Assembly (NCBI GenBank): GCA_012295275.1
Contig: CM022665.1
Location: 14,539,976-14,603,975, forward strand
DNA from: Chrysomallon squamiferum
Taxonomy: Eukaryota > Mollusca > Gastropoda > Neomphalida > Peltospiridae
Reading direction: 5' to 3'
DNA: 64,000 nucleotides
The first letter of the stretch is position 1. Every line of letters starts with the position of its first letter. The notes beneath the pieces are model-generated. The model saw only the letters and a list, made by a program, of their open reading frames with translations, was not told the DNA's origin and searched no databases. Below, piece by piece: positions 45,731 to 64,000 of this stretch. The translations under genes were made by a program, and so were the position numbers.

Positions 45731-47745
45731 GATGAAAACATTTTATTAACGTTAGAAATGTGGCCAGTATTCAAGTCGTTGTCTATCTTTGAATTAATCA
45801 GAAATCTTATATCATTGGCAGCGTATTTAGCAATTCCCGTGCTTTCTAAAACATCATTTGATGATATTAACAGTTATTCGTGCGTACAGAGGGATGCATA
45901 TTCGACGGCATACGCACCACTCGCTCCCAACCATCCCTGCATACAGGCCTCTGTAATAAAGCATGCAAGTAAGCGTACCCTAATAAACAAATGAAATATT
46001 TGTTTATTTATCTACCTGTACCAAATTCCATCTCCAAGATACCATCGCAGTTGCCTCTGTCACAGTGGAACATGCAGCTCCTAAAACCATTATTTTTTTC
46101 GGAGGCCTGTAAAGCTCTTGATACAAAACATCCAAACCGGTAGCTTGTTCACACTAATAAAACACAACTATTGAAGTTAGGCTGACACACACTAATAAAA
46201 CAACTATTGAAGTTAGGCTGACACTATACTAATAAAACACAACTATTGAAGTTAGGCTGACACACACTAATAAAACAACTATTGAAGTTAGGCTGACACT
46301 ATACTAATAAAACACAACTATTGAAGTTAGGCTGACACTATACTAATAGAACACAACTATTGAAGTTAGGCTGACACACACTAATAAAACACAACTATTG
46401 AAGTTAGGCTGATACACACTAATAAAACACAACTATTAAAGTTAGGCTGACACACACTAATAAAACAACTGGTGAAGTTAGTCTGACACTATACTAATAA
46501 AACACAACTGGTGGAGTTAGGCTGACACACACTAATAAAACACAACTACTGAAGTTAGGCTGACACACACTAATAAAACACAACTGGTGAAGTTAGGCTG
46601 ACACACACTAATAAAACAACTGGTGAAGATAGTCTGACACTATACTAATAAAACACAACTGGTGGAGTTAGGCTGACACACACTAATAAAACACAACTAC
46701 TGAAGTTAGGCTGACACACACTAATAAAACACAACTATTAAAGTTAGGCTGACACACACTAATAAACCACAACTGGTGAAATTAGTCTGACACTATACTA
46801 ATAAAACAACTGGTGGAGTTAGTCTGACACTATATAATAAAACACAACTGGCGAAGTTAGCCTGACACTATATAATAAAATTAGTAAGGAATTACTAAAA
46901 CAGAATTACTTTGACATTATGATAAAAAATTATTACAAAAATATCCAAGTATAAAATTAAACGAACAATACACTACTATTATAGAATTAAACTAACATTA
47001 CCCTATTACAAAAAATATCCTGGTATAGAATTAAACTAAGATTACACTGTTATCGAATCAAACTAACATTACATCATTACAAAAATATCCTGGTGTAGAA
47101 TTAAACTAACATCACACTGTTACAGAAATATCCTGGTATAGAATTAAACTAAATATGCATTATTACAGAATTAAACTAACATTAAACTATTACAAAGATA
47201 TCCTGGCATACAGTTAAACTAGGAATACACTATATAAAATTAAACTAACATTGCATCATTACGAAAATATTCTGGTATAGAATTAAACTAACATTACGTT
47301 ACGGCATTTGCTTCATGCGGGAAGGTAAATATAATAGATCTCTTTCTGCTAATCAAAAAAGAATAGCCCGTCTCATAATGCAGCGAATGTGTCTATATGG
47401 TCCTTAACTATAGTATTTATGTGTGACGCCATATGAAAACAGATTTAAAATGTATTCACTTCTTCGCTGTATATTTTCTTTCTACTAGTTTTTCTGATAC
47501 GTCTTTCGTTACTGTACCTTAGTGTTGCTCCATCGTACTTTTAATTCATAGCCATTTAGTATGTTCGGATTTGCATTAATATGTTTTAAGGCCAGCTGGC
47601 AAGCCTTTAAAAGGTCATATCCACCGGCCCAACCCCCTTCGAAAGGCAGTAGTCCTATCAAGTTGAGTTCGTGGGCGCAGAAGACTCCAACAGCGAACAC
47701 AAGAAGAAGAATAACTTGAGACAGCGATACTGCAGTTTGTGTCAT
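33541..47745 (-). CDS. Gene C: complete GABA-B-receptor-like GPCR, 15 exons
   Basis: Exons: 47518-47745, 46016-46153, 44670-44840, 42980-43081, 42499-42564, 41770-42094, 39774-39935, 38951-39049, 38613-38763, 38246-38363, 37655-37762, 36912-37049, 35897-36058, 34484-34672 and 33541-33855. They sum to 2,472 bases, an intact 823-codon frame plus stop. Signal peptide is residues 1 to about 24, ligand domain to about 430, seven helices about 445-715 and a hydrophilic tail 720-823. Contacts known from GABA-B1 look kept: W in FEGGWAGG, S in ACSTVTE, SSSP, Y in ELYEDIAR. The helix-3 and loop-2 cysteines, WRV and VPK-type motifs are present. The tail is Asp/Asn/Lys-rich without a coiled coil. Two introns carry kilobase-scale tandem arrays and intron 1 a splice-site-copying minisatellite. 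The GABA-B family is firm; the ligand is inferred. Confidence 0.93.
34205..34360. repeat. Degenerate tandem repeat, unit about 37 bases
   Basis: Four copies of TTTAAAGTCTATGGAATATT plus TATTGGAAATAGA in gene C intron 14. Confidence 0.8.
34484..34672 (-). CDS. Gene C exon 14: helices 6 and 7
   Basis: VRMKGLRNAETIGFSIYNVI through CAIIIIGTFVLQCFTMLPK. 189 bases. The acceptor is a long T-run then TAG, and the exon itself begins GTAAGG, a donor-like sequence directly after an acceptor. Confidence 0.94.
35897..36058 (-). CDS. Gene C exon 13: loop-2 Cys and helix 5
   Basis: KPSISKVWWKVKYEKLNLIL then KCSSPKEKYFLTVFAIIQSS and LGLFLAVQTRH. CSSP carries the loop-2 cysteine. 162 bases, donor GTATG. Confidence 0.93.
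36912..37049 (-). CDS. Gene C exon 12: helix 4
   Basis: KIKDSHLIFSVLILFFVNMV then WSATDPLQAQS to THYSDK. IKD-x-x-L and W-x-x-x-DP are family motifs. 138 bases, acceptor GAAG, donor GTAAGA. Confidence 0.93.
37655..37762 (-). CDS. Gene C exon 11: helix 3 and second intracellular loop
   Basis: LKAFLIIAGFSLTFGPLFAI then QWRVYKIFTTGTKKRI. 108 bases, phase 0, acceptor TACAG, donor GTGAGT. Confidence 0.94.
38246..38363 (-). CDS. Gene C exon 10: helix 2 and conserved Cys
   Basis: MIKISSPRLNLITLFGCLLL then YSSVFVENPYTELDSFKCQ. IKxSSPxLNxI is a GABA-B signature. 118 bases; donor GTCAGT is weaker than its neighbours. Confidence 0.92.
38613..38763 (-). CDS. Gene C exon 9: linker and helix 1
   Basis: DGKVPGDSIPVLVKYLLIST then NYIIISCVASLGILLTLYLI and KYRNER. 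151 bases as in A and D; donor AG/GTGAG, phase 2. Confidence 0.93.
38808..38874. repeat. (GA)n tract next to gene C exon 9
   Basis: About 33 GA units. In the gene C transcript it reads (UC)n and lies 45 bases upstream of the exon 9 acceptor, forming a long pyrimidine tract. Confidence 0.95.
38951..39049 (-). CDS. Gene C exon 8: end of ligand domain
   Basis: NETHMIGTIDFRSSALPIIH then WHSKYMDSFIWT; 99 bases, phase 1 at both ends, donor GTGCGT. Confidence 0.9.
39702..39749. repeat. (CA)n microsatellite beside gene C exon 7
   Basis: About 24 CA units, 25 bases downstream (transcript sense) of the exon 7 donor. Confidence 0.95.
39774..39935 (-). CDS. Gene C exon 7: second lobe, TGKINF motif
   Basis: INKSIDTFTYDNNFIGELMF and LKFHGATGKINFEKQ; 162 bases, phase 1 at both ends, acceptor AACAG, donor GTAAAA. 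Confidence 0.94.
39970..41445. repeat. GTGTAGTRT-type satellite array in gene C intron 6
   Basis: About 1.5 kb of loosely periodic GTGTAGTGTGGTGTGTTGTG text, most regular at 40000-40860 and decaying rightwards (GTAATGTAGTGCAG). It fills most of the 1,834-base intron. Minus-strand frames translate as His/Thr/Tyr/Pro strings, which are artefacts. Confidence 0.95.
41770..42094 (-). CDS. Gene C exon 6: second lobe
   Basis: AYKRRYYGPHIVWILNGWYT, then RWW, to YAYDSVWAAALVVNKTINDL. 325 bases, leaves in phase 1 (donor GTGCAG). Confidence 0.94.
42499..42564 (-). CDS. Gene C exon 5: LYEDIAR micro-exon
   Basis: NTDCRIIIVELYEDIARNFF then CE; the contact tyrosine is kept. 66 bases, acceptor TTTAG, donor GTACAT. 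Confidence 0.92.
42980..43081 (-). CDS. Gene C exon 4: inter-lobe helix
   Basis: TLKEFEKMTKEAGIEMKKTA to NIQLLK; EAGIE is the GABA-B1 text at this point. 102 bases, one codon shorter than the paralogs. Acceptor TACAG, donor GTATTT. Confidence 0.93.
43290..44240. repeat. Diverged GTGTAGTRT-type array in gene C intron 3
   Basis: About 0.95 kb of TAGTGTAGTGCAATGTAATG-like sequence of the same family as the intron 6 array but more diverged, on the same strand. Confidence 0.9.
44273..44531. repeat. Two (AAT)n arrays in gene C intron 3
   Basis: AAT runs at 44273-44317 and 44478-44531, with AAT/AATG interruptions between. Confidence 0.9.
44670..44840 (-). CDS. Gene C exon 3: hinge, SSSP motif
   Basis: MSHISSSPALQTRDKYKRLF to KITVVYQMDKIFAL; 171 bases, phase 0, acceptor TTCAG, donor GTAAAC. 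Confidence 0.93.
46016..46153 (-). CDS. Gene C exon 2: ligand domain, first lobe
   Basis: CEQATGLDVLYQELYRPPKK and IMVLGAACSTVTEATAMVSW then RWNLVQ. The serine contact is kept. 138 bases, acceptor TTATTAG (copied many times in the adjacent minisatellite), donor GTAGA. Confidence 0.94.
46154..46878. repeat. Minisatellite copying the exon 2 splice acceptor of gene C
   Basis: About 19 contiguous units of 33-41 bases (CACAACTATTGAAGTTAGGC plus TGACACACACTAATAAAA). It starts exactly at the exon 2/intron 1 junction. On the minus strand most units read CTAAC, then about 20 bases on TTTTATTAG and TGTG, the same text as the real acceptor. Confidence 0.95.
46905..47305. repeat. Second minisatellite in gene C intron 1
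   Basis: About six copies of a roughly 65-70-base unit: ATTACAAAAATATCCTGGTA, TAGAATTAAACTAACATTAC. It occupies most of the rest of intron 1. Confidence 0.88.
47518..47745 (-). CDS. Gene C exon 1: signal peptide and start of ligand domain
   Basis: The ATG at 47743-47745 directly follows acceptor TTTGCAG. A signal peptide (core VILLLVFAVGVFCA) is followed by ELNLIGLLPFEGGWAGGYDL and ends VRWSNTK. 228 bases, donor GTACAG, phase 0. Confidence 0.92.
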
Positions 47746-48231
47746 CTGCAAACAAATAAATATTAATAACTCGATTCACTGTATTTTGGTTAAATGAGAA
47801 ACTGTTTAGAAAGAAAAAGAAATGAACAAGAAGAAAACTTTACTAAAAAAGAAATGTTTTCAAAAACAAAATGTATAAACATACACACACACACACACAC
47901 AACACAACACAACACAACACCCCATCAAATAAATAAAAATAAATAAATAAATAAATATTTTTTTAGATATAGTACAGAAATATGAATAAGTAACATACGT
48001 ATTCATATTTACAATTTCGTTCGTAATTATTTTATACATGCCCCCAAAATATATTCAAGTATGTTTATTTTTAATTATTTTTATTTATTTATTCATTTAC
48101 TTATTTACTTACTTACTTACTTCATAATAAAATATCTTCGGTCTTCCGAAATTCTACAGTATTTTGGAGCGTGTTATGTATGCCTCTGTAAATTCTTCAA
48201 GAAATGTATTAATGTTTATCAGCTATTAGAC

Positions 48232-48516
48232 CAGGGGCGGGCCAGATCCGGCCCGAGAGAAAGCAAAATAAAAATAAATGAAATAGAGCCAGCTGACAGA
48301 GCTATTTTTTGATTCAAGTCGTACTCAAGTTTAAAATGTAAGGTGTCTCGAAGGAACTCGTCGAATTAATAGTGCCCGCATCCGTTAAAATTGAATTTAC
48401 TGTTTACATAAAATACACGTTTTGAAATCTTTTTTGTTCTCATTTCATATTCTGGCCCTCATGCTCTTCCTATAAGATCCATCCGGCCCCTGTTTTAAAA
48501 AGTTTGCCAGCCCCTG
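48232..48516. mobile_element. hAT-type MITE (285 bases) with target-site duplication
   Basis: Left end CAGGGGCGGGCCAGATCCGG, right end (reverse complement) CAGGGGCTGGCAAACTTTTT. Flanks are TATTAGAC and TATCAGAC, an 8-base duplication with one mismatch, as expected for hAT insertions. It is too short to encode a transposase. Confidence 0.85.
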
Positions 48517-49836
48517 TATCAGACTGAACATACGTTTTGACCACAGACATCCTAGCAAAGAACGTTCAGATCTTTTTATCAATACATTTTGTAGTTGCAC
48601 GTTATGCCAACGTCACAGTGTGAATTTATGTTATCTCCACATGGCGCAAGAAAGGGTCACTGGGCAGTACTTCCGGGCAACATAAAGGTGTCCTTTAAGA
48701 TCTTTGGTGGTCATAAAACCTACTACCAGTTAAAATGTTTGCCCAGTTTATATTTACTGTTATCATATCACCATTCCCTACAGTTAATATGCCTTACCAT
48801 TTTGGCAGTTGTAAATTCTTATTACATCTCCCTTTCTTTTTTTGACAGTATATATCAAGCATTTTAGTATTCATAATATTATTTATATAAACTGCCTTTA
48901 GGTTTGCATATGAAATATAAATTAATTTTGTATTTACATTTGGGACTCTTGTAATCTTTATATTGTATTACAGAATCCGAGGTTCTTCAGGATGAATGTT
49001 GCTCTACATTTTCTAATTATGTACGTATGTGTTTTTTGGGTGTGTGTGTGCGCGCGTGTGCAGTTGTTATCTGATATAAAAATAATATATTTTAATGTAT
49101 GTTTTAATGATAAAATGTATTACCTCTACGTCCACTTAACTACTGGCAATTTCTTATAATATGACAAAAAAAAAAATAATATTTTGAAAATATCAAGTCT
49201 AAAATTACCGTAACGAAAATAGTATCAACATTTATCAGTTTTAAATCTCTGTTGTTGTTGTTGTTGTTGTTGTATTTTACTATTAAATATGGACCAGCAA
49301 AATATTAGTAGTAGTAGTGGGAGTAGTAGTAGCAGTATTTTACTATTACATAAGGACAAGTAATATATTGTTATTATTGTTGTTGTTGTTATTATTATTA
49401 TTATTCATTATTATATAACAAAACCTATAGGCTGGTGGATAATTGTGTCATCGCTGGCCAAGTTTCTTATGGGCAACGGGTATGTAAAGTAAAATTGTTT
49501 TGTTAATAAAGACATTTTCTGAGAAGTTAAGGGATCATTTACCAGTTAATACTGTTAAACCGTTTTAAAAGACTTTGTTAATGTAAAGGTTGCTACATTA
49601 AATATTAATTCACTAGTGACAAAAAACTCCTCGTTAATTATTCTTTAAAAGCTTTTTCAAAAATATAAGATTTTGTATGTAAGATCCTGTGAACCACTGG
49701 ATGTCTCAGTGTTAGAAATACTTTTCTTACCTTGATGGAATAAGAATCAACCTTTGTCGTCCAAATGATGCAAAATAAAACAAAATTGCAGATTTTGAAA
49801 TGTCAGATTATATAAGAATGTATGACCCTATTGTGA

Positions 49837-49844
49837 TGACGTCA
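49837..49844. promoter_or_regulatory. CRE palindrome upstream of gene C
   Basis: TGACGTCA, about 2.1 kb upstream of the gene C start codon, with a second ACGTCA half site about 20 bases further on. Function is inference. Confidence 0.3.
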
Positions 49845-49946
49845 TTTATTTGTATCTTTATTACGTCATAAATCATAATAAACTGTATTATAAAAGAAAG
49901 TGAAAACCATGTAGAGATGTTTATATTTTTTATTTCTATTGTTTTA

Positions 49947-49990
<44 letters not shown>

Positions 49991-50016
49991 TGATTTATTT
50001 TTAATTTTACAACAGC

Positions 50017-51143
50017 AATGAAAATCCTCTAAACCGAACACCCTTGGGACCGAATCAGTTGTTCTGTTTAGGGAGGTGTTCGGTTTACTGAGGTTTCAAC
50101 AAATAGTATAAGGACACGAAATGGTACTGTGATAACTTCGAAATGTATCACACTAAACTCAATAACCATTGTGGAATAGAAACAATTAAAATGCAGTGAG
50201 TTAAATTCACCGGTCACTTATATAAACTCATAAAGTACAAACAGCAACAAATTAACTGGGAAGAGATATACCAATCTCATTCCTAATAAGAACAGTCCAG
50301 CTCTTAATTTCTGTTACAAACATAAAGTAGTTAAACTGAATGACAAAAGCATTTCAAGAGATAACCGAACTCAGCTATGAGACTAGTCCGAGTATCCTCT
50401 GGCGGAGAACAGCTCTGACTGACATTTGGGTGGATATCGCTCGTTCTCCGCCAGAAATAGGTCTATATCTTTTTTTGAGTAATCTTTCCCAACCGTTCGG
50501 TTGGCAACGATTCCGACTAGTATACTCATTTAACAATAATTTTGGCTTTGCATTTCCCTTAGATCGGTCATTTTTGAGTTCGCTGGTACCATAAAAAAAA
50601 TATAATTTATTTGTACATTAACGCAACCGCTACGAGAAGAAACCCAAGACCGTTATCATAAAATCACCGATTCCGAAATCTTCGATCTAAATAGTGACGT
50701 AACGGTCAGCTGATTAGCACGTGACAGCTTTTCAGCGCGATGAAAGCCGAAAAGATTATAGACTTATCTCAGACGGAGAACCAGCGATATCCGTGCAAAA
50801 GTCTGTCTGGGCTGATCTCCGCCAGAGAACTATGATACCAGTTAGAGCACTGTTCTGATGTTTAAATACAACCCAGAAACGCTACGCTGATCATGAGCTA
50901 ATCATTATTTACAGCCTTTTTGGCAACTAATTGGTATAGTCCATAAAGGCAATATACCTTGTCAGGTTTTTGACTGTTTGCCTTTCAGAGATATAAATAA
51001 ACATAACGGGACCAGATAGTAAATTCAGTGTAGAGGGGTTTTCGGTTTTCAGGGGTTATTTTAAGTGATTAAAAACTGTGTAAATCACGAGAAAAAGAAA
51101 TAGATTAGTTTTCGAGGAAATTTCGGTTTGGATGAATTTCACT
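50017..51143. mobile_element. Pogo-like nonautonomous DNA transposon
   Basis: Left end AATGAAAATCCTCTAAACCG then AACACCCTTGGGACCGAA, a subterminal hairpin (AACCGAACACC / GGTGTTCGGTT at 50032-50086) and, at the right, GGTTTTCGGTTTTCAGGGG, TTTTCGAGGAAATTTCGG and TTTGGATGAATTTCACT. Ends are imperfect inverted repeats of about 23 bases. The wording matches pogo/Tigger-type element ends known to me. No transposase frame; boundaries approximate. Confidence 0.65.
50383..50845. mobile_element. Foldback/MITE nested in the pogo-like element
   Basis: Arms at about 50383-50470 and 50757-50845 are inverted copies. Each contains TCTGGCGGAGA and, about 35 bases on, a GATATCGC-T/G-CGTTCTCCG-like stretch, so each arm is itself near-palindromic (TCTGGCGGAGAAC at 50398-50410, GTTCTCCGCCAGA at 50443-50455). 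Confidence 0.7.
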
Positions 51144-51757
51144 ATATTTGTTTTGTCCTCTTTTTTGCTGGCTTTCTTTTTCTTTTTCTTCTTCTTCTTT
51201 TTTTTTTTTTTTTTTTTTTTAATTAATTAATTAATTTATTTATTTTTTGTTTCTTTCTCTTTTTTTTGGCGGATGAATACATTTCTTATTATTTTTGTAA
51301 AACGAAACGCAAACCGATAAGAAGTGGGTTTTTTTTTTTTTATATATATATATATATATATATATTTTTAAATTAATTTGTTTATTTACAGAACTTTGTC
51401 AACAAAATGAAGGGTACAATTCGATTCAAAAGACAGGGAATGGCATCTACGGGTTTCATCTCTGAAATATCCTCATTATAGTATAAATATTATACTAAAA
51501 CTCTTATGTCTGACACTTAATAACAGCTGATATCAAAGTGCGGACAAGGGTCGTGAAACCTTCATTATTTCAGTACTTCGTACGTCATCGGAATTATCTC
51601 CTCTGAACAGGAAATGTAATATTGCTCTTCATGCGATTCGTTTGTTAGTTTGTTCTTTCATTCACATTCATTTGCTCGTGCTTTCGTTTATTCCTCAGAC
51701 AAAATGTTACAACTCTTTTCAGAAGCGGGCTGCAGATATGAGATACCACATTTAAAA

Positions 51758-63305
<11,548 letters not shown>

Positions 63306-63744
63306 CTAGAATTTACAACAACAACAACAATAATAATTATAATCATGATGATGATGATGACTGTGATGATGAAAATCATAATAAAACTAATGATTTTGGC
63401 TTATTAAAATCGTGTTGCTTCAATAAATAAATAAGTATATATATGGCAAATATACAACATATATCTACCTACCTATGATTATATGTATATGTGAGGGACT
63501 GAACTAAAAGCACAATCTAAAGATACATAAACAACTATTAAAGTATGAGGTTTTTATTTATCCTTGTTTAAACATAAAGTACTTGGGAAATTTCTCCAAA
63601 ACATGTGGGACATTAATATGGTAAACCCTGTCACTGGTGTTTTCTTAAGGAACCCAGGGCAGTAATGGTCAGCCAGTATTGGTCACGGGTGCGAAATGTT
63701 ATCTGTGTGACTGTGGAGAAAGACAGTTCACCCAGCCACATGTG

Positions 63745-64000
63745 TGTGTGTGTGTGTGTATATATATATACACACACACACATAAACACACACAAACATA
63801 CATATACACACACATAGATACACACATATATACTAACATACATGTATACATACATATATACTTACACACATAGACACACACGTACATACATACATTCCAT
63901 GTATACATAAATACATGTATAGACCAACAGATACACACACACATACACACATACATATACATACATATATACCTACCAAACTTCCTACTTACATATTTAT
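63745..64000. repeat. CA/CATA microsatellite block in gene D intron 2
   Basis: TG, TATA, CACA and CATACATA runs to the window edge; produces Tyr/Val/Cys or Thr/His frames with no coding meaning. Confidence 0.9.

Larger units (their letters stand above)
33856..47517. other. Gene C introns 1-14
   Basis: Introns at 46154-47517, 44841-46015, 43082-44669, 42565-42979, 42095-42498, 39936-41769, 39050-39773, 38764-38950, 38364-38612, 37763-38245, 37050-37654, 36059-36911, 34673-35896 and 33856-34483. Mostly AT-rich and microsatellite-laden; introns 1, 3 and 6 are largely tandem arrays, listed separately. No embedded gene seen. Confidence 0.65.
47746..51757. other. Spacer between gene C (5' side) and gene D (3' side)
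   Basis: About 4 kb containing a hAT-type MITE, a CRE palindrome, TTG/ATT microsatellites (49250-49405, 49948-49990), a pogo-like element with a nested foldback, a T-run (51200-51220) and (TA)n (51341-51365). No gene seen. Should contain the gene C promoter and untranslated exon. Confidence 0.6.

Noticed and set aside
45584-45994. Plus-strand open frame of 136 codons in gene C intron 2
   Set aside because: Interrupted by a long phenylalanine run from a T-tract, antisense to gene C, no recognisable domain.
46154-46878. Possible CRISPR array
   Set aside because: Units are contiguous with no unique spacers, and the host is a eukaryote; it is a minisatellite.
50340-50594. Plus-strand frame of 84 codons
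   Set aside because: Lies across one arm of the foldback MITE; coding appearance comes from the repeat.

Overview
AT-rich nuclear DNA from an invertebrate animal. The evidence is GT-AG spliceosomal introns, GABA-B-type class C receptor genes, a LINE with endonuclease, reverse transcriptase and RNase H domains, DNA-transposon fragments and very abundant ATT, CA and GA microsatellites. A mollusc or other lophotrochozoan is my best guess from the texture of the sequence, with low confidence; no bacterial features were seen.

The window is dominated by a head-to-tail array of at least four paralogous GABA-B-receptor-like genes, all on the minus strand. Gene A (exons 1-9, 8007 down to 826) runs off the left edge. 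Gene B (exons 1-15, 29502-13056) and gene C (exons 1-15, 47745-33541) are complete from start to stop codon. Gene D (exons 3-15, 63305-51758) runs off the right edge. I placed 52 coding exons by reading splice sites on the minus strand. Intron positions and phases agree in every gene, and many exon lengths are identical (exon 2 = 138, exon 5 = 66, exon 7 = 162, exon 14 = 189 bases). Summed exons of gene C give an open frame of 823 codons plus stop. Each protein is built as signal peptide, extracellular Venus-flytrap ligand domain (exons 1-8), seven membrane helices (exons 9-14) and a cytoplasmic tail (exon 15) that differs completely between paralogs. None of the tails shows the long coiled coil used by vertebrate GABA-B1/B2 heteromers.

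Gene B is the odd member. It has one extra base in a five-base homopolymer in exon 3, giving an immediate stop at about residue 130. It has also lost several residues equivalent to GABA contacts in GABA-B1, yet all its splice sites and the other 14 exons are intact. Its 6-kb intron 5 holds an antisense, nearly full-coding LINE (21220-25104) with two in-frame TGA codons, followed by a probable SINE.

Intergenic and intronic DNA: A/B spacer 8008-13055, B/C spacer 29503-33540, C/D spacer 47746-51757. The C/D spacer holds a hAT-type MITE with 8-base target duplications and a pogo-like element carrying a second foldback element. Gene C introns are filled with minisatellites. In intron 1, about 19 tandem units each copy the branch-point-plus-acceptor sequence of the real splice site they abut. 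Introns 3 and 6 contain about 1 kb and 1.5 kb of a GTGTAGTRT-like array. In genes A, B and C the start codon follows directly after a splice-acceptor AG, so an untranslated first exon, not located here, is expected for each.
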